Positions 35,074-48,065 are shown, numbered from the stretch's first letter. The stretch: 64,000 nt of DNA from Pararge aegeria (GCF_905163445.1 NC_053194.1:11450921-11514920); one strand, 5' to 3'. A program made the numbers and translations. Notes: generated by a model not told the origin, from the letters alone.

Positions 35074-38000
35074 TATAAATCTAGGAAGTTCGCTATGTTA
35101 ATCTTTAACTATGGTTAAAAGGTGGGACCGTGGATTTTCCGGGATTAAAAGTATCCTATGTGTTAATCGGAAGTATAATCTAGATTAATTCTTAATTTAA
35201 GTCAAACTCGTAGGGTAGTCAAATATCCATACATTGTGTATCGCGATTACTTTTAGATATTAGTTGTGTGTGCAAATGTACATATTCAATGTTCGTCTCC
35301 GATTACATATTTCTAATGCATCACGGCACTTTAATATGAATTTCTCTTAAATCTTCCCAGCGACCATTCACTTATTTAAATTTCAACTCGCGTACTGTAC
35401 CCACTATGCCAATTTTTAAGTCACGTAGGTACTGTACCCACTGTGACTATTGTAGTCTACACCTTAACCAGCATCATTAGTTAGAAAAAAATGCTTTCTA
35501 CATATGTTATGTCTATTCATCAACTACTTATTAATCTATGGTGTTCACAATTAACAGGGGCAATAATTTAAATTTAGCGTTCATTTATGATAACGGGACT
35601 AGTACCTATCGAAAATGACAATAAACAATAAACAAAAACATAAGAAAACGATAATCGCACGAGCACTTAAAATAAAAATTTTCAAAATAAGTCTCTTCCA
35701 TTAATAAAAGAAATATTATTGTGTCACGTTCGAAAATATATTCGACGACAAAAGCTGCAAAGAAAACCTTTTCATTATACATCAATTCAAGAAAAAAAAT
35801 ATTTTTATCTTTGCCCGTTGTCGTAACGATAAACATTGATATATATGAAAAGCTAGATATAACCTTCTCGCTTGTTAAACCGTAACCAAAAAAAATGGGG
35901 CTTAGCTATAATTTAGGTAAAAAGATACAACCGCACTATTTTTTAAGAAAAAAACTTAATTGGCAGAAACTGAAATCTCAAGAAATGGAATAGTACCATT
36001 TAAAAAGAACATAAACAGATACTTATAAACAATCAGCACTATAAAGTCCCTATTTTTATCACACTTGAAAATAGAACAAGATACAATATATGTCAAGATA
36101 CAATATCATCAATCCATCAATGAAATCAATTAAAAAAATTATTGCATACATTACATATTATGATACGAACACTTTAAAATAGCCAATAATAGTCACTTTG
36201 TTGGCCAATTTCAATATTTTTATAACTTCTATCATGATGGTAAAATTTTAATTTCGTGATTTTAAGCACGAACTACTACTGTTTTGAAAAACTAAATATT
36301 GCAATAACCACAATAAATTGTAAACCCAATTGATATTCAGTTCTATTTTTAAAAATAATTATTGCAGGTTTAAGCACTACAGCTTTGGTTGCTTGAGCAC
36401 CTTTATCAGGCTTAACGCAAAATAGCCCAATTCAAAAATAAAATCATTTTTGGCCGTATTGCAAAGTGATGACGAAGTTTGATTATAAATACTCAGTTAA
36501 TGCAAACTACTCATGATATAATCGAATCTAGAATCATATAAACAAGCCCATCTAGATAATCCAAAAATGCTTATTATAATGTATTTAATATAATGAATAA
36601 TTTTTAAATTTTGTCAACACAATAACTTAATACAATTACATGCAATAACTGGAATTGAGTTACTTTAATAGGAATTATATTTCGCTTATGCGGAACTATA
36701 CTGTCTATTTGAGTAGAGTTCCGCATTATAATCTTAATATCTTTGTATATTTATATCGATGGCGACGAATCACTTTAATCGTTCCCATTGGGTGTTTTTA
36801 TTCACAATACAATTTATCCTCTAGATAGGCACTTCATCGATAAATTCGAAGTATGGGATTGAGATAACGCATGATATTCAAATTAAATACCTTTGACATT
36901 TCAAGATTACAAACAGCATCGGTTATATTGAACTGAGGAGTCGGCTTTGAAGGACAAACGAAAGAATAGTGTGGATTTTATAGCGCCAAATTTACAACTC
37001 TTATTGTGACTGATTAATAAATATTACGCATTACCGCTCATTATTAGGAGAGAGATATTTAGATTTACTTTAAAATCTCAAAATTTCCGTGGTCAGTCTT
37101 GTTCTTTTGATCCAGTTTATTTAAACATTATACATGGAATAATCTCTAGGTTAGATCGACTAAAGATAACATAGTCCTGTATAAGATTCCCAGGTCGAGT
37201 CAAAACTAACTAGATAATTACCTATTTATTGGTTCATGGACAAGTTGTCAGCAGCATCTATCTCTACACTAATAATAAAGATGAAGAAATTTTTTTATTT
37301 TAATGCGGTAATATCTATGTCAATTGTGGGATTTCCGTTGTTAATGTAAAGTAGAAGGCAATATGTCTATTTTCTCACAAAGAGATATAGCCAGCGATGG
37401 GACATTACTACTCTGAAGATGACTAAACAGTTTCATAACTACAAATTAAGAACAGTGAAAATGGTCAACGACATCGGTTTAAACTTTTTAAAATAGTATT
37501 CTTAGCCCTTTACCTTTAGCCTGTCCACACGTTTCCAGCGGCTTACATGAGTTATCACAGCAATGCACTTACGATCTCGCTGTCTCTTCTCCGCTATCTT
37601 TATCCAATTTGTTACCCTTATCAAGAATTAAATGGGTTTTAGGCCTCACTCGTCACTTTTTATTTTATTAATTACGACCACAGACCGCCTTATAAGGTCC
37701 CCTATGGACAGGTGATATGATAACCATTTTATCGTAAGTCCATTTGTAACTCAATGAACATCAAAATGTCTGCCGTCACATCAGGGATGATGAACTTAAG
37801 TAATCGATCTAATTACTTAACTAGTGATGTAATTTTAACATGATATAAAACATTTGATAAGCTATTTTACATATGTAATCTCTTAGGTAATTCCTAAGCG
37901 GTCTGGTTTTGGTGATCAATGATGAAGTGCCCACCTGGAGTTCTTATTAAAAAATAACAAGATTTTTTACCAAACAACAATTGATGACATGATAAATCAT

Positions 38001-40260
38001 AAATCTAGTAGCAATTACCTCGGTATGATTCTCTTTTCCAAATTCTAAACAGCATTTCTTTGATTCTGCGCATTTTTAACAAAATGTATCTTCTGAATTT
38101 TTTATTAGAACAGCCAACATTTAACATTTAACGCTGTTTGCAATAATTTTACGAAAAATAGAGCAATTTCACCACAACAATAATCATAATGTTTCCTATA
38201 AAGCTAAGCATCTAAGAACACAATTTCTCTATACAACCCAAAACGTAATTTTCTTTTATAAGAAAGGACAATATTAAGAACGGCAACACGGTACATTAAA
38301 TGCCCTGGTCGTCTCATATTGCCGTCATAAAAATACTGCATTGAATAAACAACGTCAGCATACTATAATTTGAAACGGGTAATACTCGTAAAAGAGCCTT
38401 TTATGGCGTAAAAAATGTTACAACATTACATTTTATTTTAACTAGAAAACAAAACCTACTTAAAGTTATTCTAAGATTTTCATTGTTGTCTTAAAGAAAG
38501 AAAAGTTTACTGAAACAAAAAAATAATATATATTTTTTGTGACGTTAAACCACTCTGTCTCCAGTATATTTTTAGCTTACTCATAAATATTGCCTTTCAG
38601 ACCATTTACCGCCCAACTCGACGACAAGTGCAATGCACTGCTGAAAACACGCGAATAAGGGCGATTCCTTGCAGTGACCCAGGCACGCAAGTCGACATCA
38701 CAGAAAGTTCATGCGAGTAGAATATTCCAGAAATTTTTCAATTAAAAACGCACATACCTTCAAAAAGTTTGGGTGCGTCAAAATCTCTAACCACATAGTT
38801 ATAGCGCTATTTAGTACTTTTCCTCTGCAATAAGTTTCAGCACTGTGATAAAATAGCTTCTCACAAGATTTTTTATTGTAGGAATAAAGACGATATGCTA
38901 ACGTATCAAGAAACGTTGCACGAGTTTGCATGGGAACCTGTAGGATTGTTTAATGTAATTATAGTCTTATTCACATCGCTAAAATTTGATTTGAATCTAC
39001 CGATTTTAAATATCATCTGTACTAGTTTTACGACAGTATCGGAAACAGGGAATGTTCTCAGTTCAACCGTCCTAGCCTAGGACTAGGCCCCTAATTTTAT
39101 CAGCCCAGGTTTACCTCATCGGAGACACCTGCGTTCCTATTGTTCTGGCTTTAGGGACATCAATATCTCACAGTCATCAGTATCTATCACTTAACTGGAC
39201 CAATTTTTATAGAAGGATATAACTATTCATTTCAATAAATATTACACATTTACACAATTACACAATTACAGAAGATCATTTTTGAGCATATACAGTCCAT
39301 TCTGCTCCAATGGAAGTTAGTGATAATCGTCATCATTATGTCTACCTATTACCGGTCCACTATAGCCCGGTTTGCATTTTGCCCATATCTTGTTAGTTAT
39401 AAAATGTTACTATTCTACCTATAGTATACAAAAGCTAAAATCAAAACCATATATACCTTAGAGCTTAAAGTGTTCTTCGAGGAATGCAGATGGATGGCTT
39501 CTGTCAATTTGGTACTGAGAATGGTTTAACAGAAAATCCCGATACCTAAAAATTCACTTCGGACACCGTCGTCAAACATGCCTCACAACTAGATCAAAGA
39601 GGCAGTCCCCCTTAACCAGTATTTGTGTAAAATCACGTCATAAGCATTTTTTAAAGTATCCAAATGAGCCCATTTATAATACTTCTTTGATGCATTATAA
39701 GCTGTTTATGTTCGGAACAATGACTTCCGAAATAGTCTTTCTGCGCTTGCCAAACATTGGGTACTGCCAACTGTGCCAGCGAGATGTTGCCAATTGTACT
39801 ATTTTCAACATCCTTACTTGAACCCGGATATTCAATCTTAGGAATTGAAAATTGCAAAGCTAGACACTTTTTCATTGTTTGATCTGAATGAAATTTAGAC
39901 TCACTTTAATTTTAGCTTTAAGATGAAAATTTGAGTTGGCTTTAAATCTGAATAAACTTAAATAATAGTGAAAAAGTAATGTTATACACATAAACAAGAC
40001 CTTTTCTGTCCAATCGGATCAACTAGCACACATAGTTAATTAATTATCAATCTGGTTCAAAATCATCAGATGATTCATCAGATTATCTACTATTAAAAAA
40101 TAGCACTAATAAATTTAATTTGCCATCTTGGTTTTTTGGAACATTGTCATCCCAAAGGAAGAAAATTTCTAACATACCTATTCCTATTTTAAAATATACA
40201 ATAGAAAGGGCACTGAAGATTTTGGCTTTCCTACGGTCCGCTATTATGATTTCATTTAAA
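35074..40260. other. Long repeat-poor stretch, no gene recognised
   Basis: AT-rich and nearly free of the repeat families that fill the rest of the window. Seen: a 10-bp inverted repeat ATGCGGAACT/AGTTCCGCAT (36688-36697, 36717-36726), a short SINE M-like piece (39350-39372, CTATTACCGGTCCACTATAG), and frames such as 38698-38931 and 39651-39875 with no domain. Host regulatory or intronic sequence is possible but unproven. Confidence 0.4.
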
Positions 40261-40261
40261 A

Positions 40262-40329
40262 ATTACATTCAATAATCAGTGCGTGAAGGACAAACTAACA
40301 AACACACTTTCGCATTTATAATATTAGTT
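40262..40329 (-). mobile_element. Helitron-like 5' end fragment
   Basis: AAACTAACAAACACACTTTC and GCATTTATAATATTAG on the plus strand are the complement of the family start. Confidence 0.55.
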
Positions 40330-40462
40330 TTTTGTTTGTAACGATGTTAAACATTAGTGAGCTTACGATTTTGAAATAAAATCAAAATGGCGGACGATAG
40401 GTACTCCAGACTCCATACAAAAATCTTCATTGCCCTTTTCTTTTTCTAAATAGTTGTAAAAA

Positions 40463-40974
40463 ACCTAACTAATATTATGAATGCAAAAGTGTGTTTGTTT
40501 GGCTTCCTTCAAGCACTACTAAGCAACCAAATAACTTGATTTTTGGCATAGAGTTAGTTGTAAAGGCGGAGAGCAAAAAAGTTAACATTATTTAAGCATC
40601 GCTTAAAAAACATTACTTATCTATGTAATTGAGTATTATGTACTAACATTAATATATATCATAAATATTTATATCGTATTTTTGTAGTTATTATGTAAAT
40701 ATAGTATGTATGTTCATGTAAGTTTATTTTATTTCTTGTAACATATTTTATGCACCATCCACTTTCCACTTTTTTATCGGCTTCGCACGCTCAGGTTGCC
40801 TTCAAAAGATCACTTTTAGTGATAAGGCCGCCTTTGCACGCCTAGCACTAAGTTCTATTACTGTTTTCCTTGTATTTTTCCTATTGTGCTGTGTTGCAAT
40901 GAAGTTTTTCTATTCTATTTTGTATTATTAAAAAAAACGTAATAAACGCGGACGAGGACGCCGGCAGCAGCTAG
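40463..40974 (+). mobile_element. Helitron-like element interrupted by a LINE tail
   Basis: Start CCTAACTAATATTATGAATG with AAGTGTGTTTGTTTGGC and TTGATTTTTGGCATAGAGTT; end GGACGCCGGCAGCAGCTAG (CTAG 40971-40974). The LINE 3' end at about 40620-40930 splits it. Confidence 0.65.
40620..40930 (+). mobile_element. LINE 3' tail with conserved hairpin, copy 2 (nested)
   Basis: CATCCACTTTCCACTTTTTT, TCGCACGCTCAGGTTGCCTT, hairpin GATCACTTTTAGTGATAAGG, GCCGCCTTTGCACGCCTAGC, then CCTTGTATTTTTCCTATTGT to a TTCTATTTTGTATTATT end. About 185 bp (40741-40930) match the complement of 55281-55465 closely. Confidence 0.75.
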
Positions 40975-42228
40975 TGTATTCATAAGAATAATAGAAAAAT
41001 ACCATAAGGTATTGCGCCTACCTGTTTGATGTATGTGATAAATAAGGAAGGCACCACCCAAGGAAATATTTTATTTACTCGGAGTGTAATAAAACACCTC
41101 GAAAAAGAATACCTATAAGGTTTCTTTGACACCAGAGTGACACACTTGTCATTCTCAAATGTCGAGTGACATTTGATTTTTACGTGAAAATATATCGATT
41201 ACGGAAGCAATGCTAAGTGATGCGGAAACCGTTTTTATCCATCCATTATCGTATCAGGTATTTCTATTCGAGCACCTTTTAACGCAAATATTTTGCATGA
41301 AAGCTTGGATTTTATTAAAAATATTTATAAACTCCAAATTTTGAGTAAGCTTTGCTTTGATCTTAAAAATCATAGCAAAATGTTACTTAGGTCAAACATC
41401 AACAGTCTCTCAAATCCATCCCTATCTAATCTTAGCAATGTTCAAATTATTAATTGAAATTTACTAGACGTACTATTTAAATTAAAATAATAATTTCTAG
41501 AATCAATAGCAGCTGATAAAATTCAGTGTCTAATCAAATTTTTTTTCGGATGATACGACGGCAAAAGGTTGAATGGATACCGCCACCGCGACGAACCTTT
41601 TACCCTCGATAAAGGGTATATCCCTTCATCCGCATCCCGCATATGTAAGATTGTCGCCAAGCAAGAGTGTGGTTGTAGCATAAAACACACATGGTTTCAC
41701 TCTCAGCAAACTTCATTAATAGTCGATTAAAATATATAAATTGTAGAGTTCAGCAGACTGACCCTACTCATAAAGGGGTTAGAATTTGTTGTATGTGGGC
41801 AAAAGGGACAACTTTATGTTATTGTAAGAGCTGGTGACTTGATTATAGATAAAAATATTTTTTTTTAGAGAGCCCTTTTTTGATACCCGTGCCTTTATAG
41901 AACGCTAAGTCGCCGTCGTCATTTTATACTTGTAATAAATTCACCGCTCATATCTATCCGTCTTTTACTTTTTCTTTATGTAATTTTTTATGATATTGTG
42001 TTTGAAGCTGAAAGTTAAAACACGAAACCGCATTTTATTAAATTACAAGAATTTACATATTTTCTCAACTTTACAACGATTGCGTATGAGTTATGATTAT
42101 AATCAAATTATTAAGCACATCGTGAAATGTGACGGAGGATAATCTGACTACGGTAGTGACAGTCGCAATAATAGCGAAAGTATGGCCGTTATCCTCTACG
42201 GCTATGAAAAGTTAGCAGGGCACGAAAA
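40975..42228. other. No gene recognised
   Basis: AT-rich; nothing identified. Confidence 0.45.
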
Positions 42229-42229
42229 T

Positions 42230-42476
42230 AATCATATCATTATGATCAACCTATTACAGGGCACAGTTATCCACTCACAATCAGAAAGTTTAAGGCCGTC
42301 GTCTACCAAGCGGGCCAGGTACAGAATCGTAGAATACGCCTTTGATCACATAATGGTGAACTCTCAGGCATGCAGGTTTCCTCAAGATATTTCCTTCCCC
42401 GTTAATATAAGTAATGTTTGATAACATAAATTAAAAACGCACGTAACTCTGAAAATTTAGAAGTGGATGGCCAAAA
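42230..42476 (-). mobile_element. SINE (family M)
   Basis: ATCATTATGATCAACCTATT, AGGCCGTCGTCTACCAAGCG, ATGGTGAACTCTCAGGCATG, CAGGTTTCCTCAAGATATTT and AAACGCACGTAACTCTGAAA. The tRNA head is missing. Confidence 0.72.
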
Positions 42477-42799
42477 CTATAACTAGGCTTCACCGCAAGC
42501 TCATATACGAAATGCAATAGGTAGGTCCTTACTCTTTGACTATGTCGTTCCAACAAAAACCAACAGTCGCATCCAATGTGAGAGATACCGAGCCAGAGTT
42601 TGACAACGGTGTAAATACGGTATATTTATTAGTAAAGTTCCTCCGAGGGCAACAGTTAATCACCGTTGGCCACTAACTAGGTACTACTAAACAAATTGAA
42701 CTATGAATACATATCTTTCGTAGGAAGTTTAGAAGAAAGCTCTTTAGCCTTAGTTCGAGATTCTTGCAAATGCCGAAGACTTTGTTCTAGTATGAAAAT

Positions 42800-42905
42800 A
42801 TGTATCATCCTCATTACCGAGCCACTGCCCACTATAGGGCCATTATCTGTCTTTTTTCAGCGATATAAGGGTTTTGGCCGTAGTCCACCACGCAGACCAA
42901 GTGTA
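42800..42905 (-). mobile_element. SINE family M fragment
   Basis: TCCTCATTACCGAGCCACTG, CCCACTATAGGGCC and TTTTGGCCGTAGTCCACCAC. It directly abuts the tandem duplication that follows. Confidence 0.65.
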
Positions 42906-42908
42906 ATT

Positions 42909-43184
42909 TGATAGAGTTTACACGCCTTTGTGAATAGGTATCTAATATGGAGAAATTAAAAATACTATCGCCTCCAAAGTCGATCACCTTCCCTGTAACT
43001 ACATATGTATACCAATTCGCAGCTCTAATCATATCTAATAGTAGATTGGTAGAGTTTACACGCCTTTGTGAATAGGTATCTATTATGGAGAAATTAAAAA
43101 TACTATCGCCTCCAAAGTCGATCATCTTCCCTGTTACTACATCTCGCACCAAATCGCAGCTCTAATCATATCTAATAGTTGACT
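42909..43184. repeat. Tandem duplication, two units of about 138 bp
   Basis: Both units carry AGAGTTTACACGCCTTTGTG (42913 and 43051), GGAGAAATTAAAAATACTAT, CGCCTCCAAAGTCGATCA and GCAGCTCTAATCATATCTAA. They differ at a handful of positions. The minus-strand open frame across both (42832-43152) simply repeats and matches no family. Confidence 0.88.
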
Positions 43185-44204
43185 TAAACCTAATCTAAAT
43201 CACAGTATCTACTTACAATAATAAGTAAATAATCAATCAAGCTTTGAATTACTTAAAGTTATTTTTACCTAATTGTATTTGTTTTACTGAAGTTATTAAC
43301 AAATTTAGTCTTTTATCCAATTAAAAAAATTTTAAGTCCTAACCTTGTGATTTTATTAACTCGTTATGCTTCCGCATCAACTAATCAACCGATCATCATG
43401 AATTTACATGAAACACTTTGTTCCCAGCAAAAAGATAAATCGAGAAATAGAGTTTAAGTCTAGAATAACGTGTGCGAGGACGCGAGCAATGAAATCATAA
43501 TATAACATAATAAATTGTAACCATTATTAACGATGTTCACTCCTTCAACTATCTGGCAGGCAACCACTCTGACGTTTATTTTTAAATCTATTTACCCATT
43601 TTTATTTATTTCATAATTATACAGCGACGTCAATGTAATGGCACCAATCTCACGGCTTTAAAGATTATGCTATTCAAAAGGTACACACGATAGGCATAAC
43701 ACAGCGGGAACCCAACACATCTGTACGTCAATATCGACCGAAAACCGAAATAACGGCCAATTTGGGAAGTTTTACAAGCCATTGGAAACAATGAAATGTA
43801 TGCTAAATACCCATAAGTACACAGAAACAGGTCCATTCGAATTTTATTTCGGTTCACAATCGTTGTACTGTAATAAAATTATATGGGTGTTATGTTATAC
43901 TCCTATAGGTTTCACATTCATTAACGACGCTGTACGATATCAATTGGTACCCTCGGAAAATGAATACGCGTTACGAATATAATAAGGTCTCAATGGGCGC
44001 CTCTGAACGTAACCATTTCATTAAAACGAGATGAAAAAGTATATTTATTTCAATGGCGGATGTATCGAAATAAGAAAACGTCAAATAGTTGCTTTAAATT
44101 TTGCAACAAAAATTGTAATATTATGTTATTTATAGATAAATACATAAATATAAACATAGCTTTAGTAGTAGTGACAGACCTCGTCTACGGCCTTATAATT
44201 TTTG
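43185..44204. other. No gene recognised
   Basis: Frames 43630-43857 (minus) and 43782-43982 (plus) have no domain. Confidence 0.45.
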
Positions 44205-44510
44205 CCGCTAAGCGGCATTGCTGTGTTCCAGTCTGAAGGGCGTTTCTGGTGTAATAACAGGTATATAAATAAAATAAATAAATATATTACGACAATACAC
44301 CCATCGCCTTCTAGCCCCAAAGTAAGCGTAGCTTGTGGTATAAAGACCCAGACACTTGAAAACACTTACGTTCATCACACAAACATTTTCCAGTTGTGGG
44401 AATCGAACCCACGCCCTTGGACTCAGAAAGTAGGGTAGCTGCCCACTGCGCCAGTCGGCCGTCAATATATGAGGTATATGACGCTTAACACCTACGCTTC
44501 ATGTAACGTA
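44205..44510. repeat. Family Q repeat split by a SINE
   Basis: Left part 44205-44275: TTGCCGCTAAGCGGCATTGC, TGTGTTCCAGTCTGAAGG and GTGTAATAACAGG. Right part 44470-44505: GAGGTATATGACGCTTAACA and CCTACGCTTCATG. The two parts read as one repeat when the SINE at 44283-44465 is set aside, as comparison with 48720-48825 suggests. Confidence 0.55.
44283..44465 (-). mobile_element. tRNA-derived SINE (family S)
   Basis: CATCGCCTTCTAGCCCCAAA, GTTCATCACACAAACATTTT, GTGGGAATCGAACCCACG (B-box complement) and CTGCCCACTGCGCCAGTCGG (A-box complement). Head intact; body internally shortened. Open frames on both strands here are SINE artefacts. Confidence 0.85.
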
Positions 44511-45330
44511 AGTAACGTTATATTATAATAATAGCAAGTATAATACGCAGAAACAGTAATACTTACTGGTACACTGTAACTTTAAATCATTTGATTATAC
44601 AGGATAAGGCCCCTTTTTTTAGTTTGCTCATGCTTCTGACTTATGTAATAATAATAACGATATATAGACTAAGAATATCGATATTTTTTCAATCTGTTTT
44701 ACCAATGTTTAACCTGATTCTGCTGAATTCGTTACAAGTTTGAGCCGGTTCGAACCTGGGTAAACAATGTCTATATAGACGCAACCAAAAACATAATAAT
44801 AATAATGTGCTAGTTCTGTGTGTATGTGATGATATGTCTAATGAACGACAAAGTCTGTGACACTATTCATATTGTTAACATAATCAACAGGGCAATCAAG
44901 AAACTTAACAAACGTTCTAAAATTTCACACTAAAATGTGATAAACGACCAATTGAACAAGCGGACCCATAAGATGTTATTTGCCTTGTCATACGTTCCTG
45001 AACATTTGATTAGTCTTGACGCAGAAACAATTAGCTGGTAAGTTATCTGGGTGCTGAGACGCCTTGACGCACTGACTTTCACCATCAATTCACTTTAACT
45101 AGGAACACCCATTTGTATCAATTACTACCAGGGTTTAATTTGGGTAAATACCAATTTTATGGCCACTCCGTTGAGTTAATGCTAAAGGGTTTGAAATTTA
45201 ATAGGTGGGTGGAAGACGAGTATCTTCACAATTGCGTGGAACGTTTCTTAATTAAGATTTATTATTTTACTGATATGTGTAACGATCAATGTGCTAAATT
45301 GCGGCTCGGGTCAACTCGGGAATTTACAAT
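44511..45330. other. No gene recognised
   Basis: Nothing identified. The frame at 45113-45397 starts at TTG, has no domain and runs into the next SINE. Confidence 0.45.
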
Positions 45331-45333
45331 TTA

Positions 45334-45490
45334 TTACTGCCTCGTTGGTTTTGTAGTTAGCTTGTTGGACTACATATCACGAGGTCTTGGTTTTTGAGCC
45401 GGTATCGGGACAATGGGTATTTATTTTTGTATTGGTTTCTCTGCTACGAATATCAGTCAACCTGGAGTTGGGAAATTGGTGCTGTCCACT
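45334..45490 (+). mobile_element. tRNA-derived SINE (family T), worn
   Basis: ACTGCCTCGTTGGTTTTGTA, then GTTAGCTTGTTGGACTACA, reads as a tRNA A-box region. ACGAGGTCTTGGTTTTTGAG is the B-box region, followed by TATTTTTGTATTGGTTTCTC and TCAACCTGGAGTTGGGAAAT. Confidence 0.55.
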
Positions 45491-45719
45491 CTTTTGTAAT
45501 AGCGAGCACGTAAAACTGTCAGTCCATGTTATTATCCTAACCTAACCAAACATTTTTGACCTAATAATAGTTGGTAAAATCCGCAAACCAGGAGTGTTTG
45601 TCTGCGTTCTAAATACCAATCTATTAGAAAGGATATATTGATGGTTAGTTAAGTATTGGGCTTTATGTTTGAAATATCAGTACCTACTTAGGTTTATGAA
45701 TTGGCAGTCCTTGTTTTTA

Positions 45720-45945
45720 CCTCTGTGCCTCGAAGATCAAGTAAAATCATTAGTCCCGATTATTACCGATTTTATCACAAGGTTGAGTCCTGGCTCGAGG
45801 CAAAAGTTGTTAAGTATAGGGATCAAGACCAGGAAAACTCCTGCTAGGCATAGAATCCAGAACTTCCCATTTACCAGACCACAGCTCTCACTTCTACGAG
45901 GTCTAACTACTTCTAGAGAGGTCGGTAACATGTTAGATGAGTAAA
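45720..45945 (+). mobile_element. tRNA-derived SINE (family T), second worn copy
   Basis: CTGTGCCTCGAAGATCAAGT, GATTTTATCACAAGGTTGAG and TCCTGGCTCGAGGC give a tRNA-like head. AGGTCTAACTACTTCTAGAG and GTCGGTAACATGTTAGATGA follow. Frames on both strands are incidental. Confidence 0.45.
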
Positions 45946-46129
45946 TATAGAAGGTGCTAATTCGCATATACAAGTTTATTTCTGGCCACTAATTTATCGT
46001 TGCGCTTCAATCCGCATTATTGAAACTACCAATGCTGCGTTCTTCTGTGGTCGGCTTAAGGAACGTAACTTTACAAGAGAAACTTTCAGAACCGACATAT
46101 TCTTGACTATAATCAATCCTTCTGATAAT

Positions 46130-46325
46130 TAATGATGCAGTCTTAGGTGGTAACGGTCAAACTTCTTTTGGAATAGCAGTTATATTAAACCCCTGTAATC
46201 GGTTTCCACGTGACATCGTACCGGAACGCTAAAACGCTTAGCGGCACTCTTTTTGCGCATCTTTGTCGGGGATCATACCCGGGACCTCCCACTTAAAACC
46301 ACAACTCACGGTTGCATCAGGGAGG
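46130..46325 (-). mobile_element. SINE (family P)
   Basis: AATGATGCAGTCTTAGGTGG, TAATCGGTTTCCACGTGACA, TCGTACCGGAACGCTAAAAC, then GGGGATCATACCCGGGACCT (B-box complement) and a CATCAGGGAGGTGGTCA end. Confidence 0.75.
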
Positions 46326-47670
46326 TGGTCATAACTCGAAAAAAGACTTTTGAATGATTTAAATGCGTGAAGACACTCTCCAGGTTCCGTAAAATGCTAG
46401 AATATGTATCCGAGTAAGTGAATTGATAAACTCCAGTAATGTATTTACGCCCTATGTACTTGAACTAAAAGCTTTAATATTTATTATTTGTGTAATATTG
46501 CTTCCAGATGTACATTCGGTGCACAAAGTTAGACTTATGCATCGTAACTTCGTATAGCTAACCATAAACCAATTTAGTAGACAGTAGGTACTCCATTAAT
46601 TGCAATATTCCACCATAAATCGGGGATTATAGTTGAGTGATTACTGTAGGATAAGATCCGGTTGCTACATCCACCTTATTATTTAGCTCAATTCTGTCAC
46701 AAAACGTCTCCGTCCTGCACGAATACTTTTAGGCGTAAGGTATCAGATATGCAGACGGAGATTTTGCTTGTTTGTGTGCTATAACCTTGTAACTACTTAT
46801 TTGAAATTGCACCCAATCAAATGAATATCACCTTTTAGTTTGACTAAATATAAAAACTCTCGTTAAAGATTAATATGTCCTTATAAGCTTTAAAGCTCCG
46901 GGGCTGTGAGATATCTAATCAGAATCTTTTTATCAAGGGACAGCCGATCACAAACAAAATCTGCATAAAGAAACTACATCCCTGACTATGCATTATCGAT
47001 GTACCATCAGGGGCCCGAATAAATTGCCTTTTAAAATACGGGTACACCAATAATAATGACAGTAAGTTCGAGCGTATATCAATGGGGTTTCGCCCATCTC
47101 ATCACCATAATAAGTGTTTACACAAAGGCATGGAATGCGTTGGTCGATACACTGTGGCCATTAAAGCAATCGCTCTTGAAATAATAAAAATAGGGGCTAA
47201 ATTTGAATGAAATGTTATCCCGTCTATTGTTGTTCTCATATCGATGTACGGAGATTTAATAGTATTGTCGCTACAGACTATCGATGGATGCATGTGATAG
47301 CAGTCGATAAGGAAAAAATCGATTTGAGAAGTCTTTTATGTGTCATAAGTTAAGAGCAGTAGTGTTTAATAAGTAACAAACGAGTATGTTGTATGGGGAA
47401 TGATGCTGTTGGAAATTAATCAAAACTCTCTTGTCAATATTAAGCCTTGGTGACTCAATCAATTTTTTTATTTTATTAAAAGATTCAAGACGGTTTTTCA
47501 GCCAAGTCTCGGGATATTTTAATAATATCTGCTACTGTCATAAATCAAGATAATTGTGTCAAATGTTATAATTTCCTCTTCTGATAACTTACTACAAAAC
47601 CCATAGTTGATTCTCTACCTCTGTGTCGTTCAAATCGCTTATAATCTCACAAAGTGACGTGAAGAAAAAC
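46326..47670. other. No gene recognised
   Basis: Nothing identified; frame 47102-47293 (minus) has no domain. Confidence 0.45.
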
Positions 47671-47674
47671 TCTC

Positions 47675-47795
47675 GTACATGCAAAATTCGTCACCATGTG
47701 TTTAACACCGTTAAAACATGTGATATTTTATTAACCTAAATTAAAAACGCATATAAATCCGAAAAGTTACTGATATGTGCCGGGATTATAGATTA
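47675..47795 (-). mobile_element. SINE family M fragment
   Basis: TCACCATGTGTTTAACACCG, AAACATGTGATATTTTATTA and AAAAACGCATATAAATCCGA, then a GTGCCGGGAT end. Confidence 0.5.
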
Positions 47796-47819
47796 ATGGA
47801 ATTGGAAATTTATAATTTC

Positions 47820-48065
47820 TAATTTATCTCTGGTTTTTTCTCGTGGAAAGCTTCGGCCGTGGCAAGTCGGTAGGATATTACCGATAAAGACGAGCCGCAA
47901 GGGGGTTTAAGCCTTCCGGTACGATGTCACGTGGAGCACGGAGAAACTTAGGGGTACGTAAGGAATGGTTAAATACCCATTACCTGTTTGTCTATTACCA
48001 TGTTAGACTGCTTCATCACTTAACAGCAGTTGAGAATGTAGTCAAGGGCTAACTTGTAGTGTGTT
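47820..48065 (+). mobile_element. SINE (family P)
   Basis: GAAAGCTTCGGCCGTGGCAA, CCTTCCGGTACGATGTCACG, ACTGCTTCATCACTTAACAG and TAGTCAAGGGCTAACTTGTA, in reverse order to the 6.0-kb copy. Confidence 0.72.

Noticed and set aside
42832..43152. 106-codon minus-strand frame
   Set aside because: Spans a DNA tandem duplication, and its internal repeat mirrors that; no domain.
45113..45397. 94-codon plus-strand frame
   Set aside because: Needs a TTG start, has no recognisable domain and ends inside a worn SINE.
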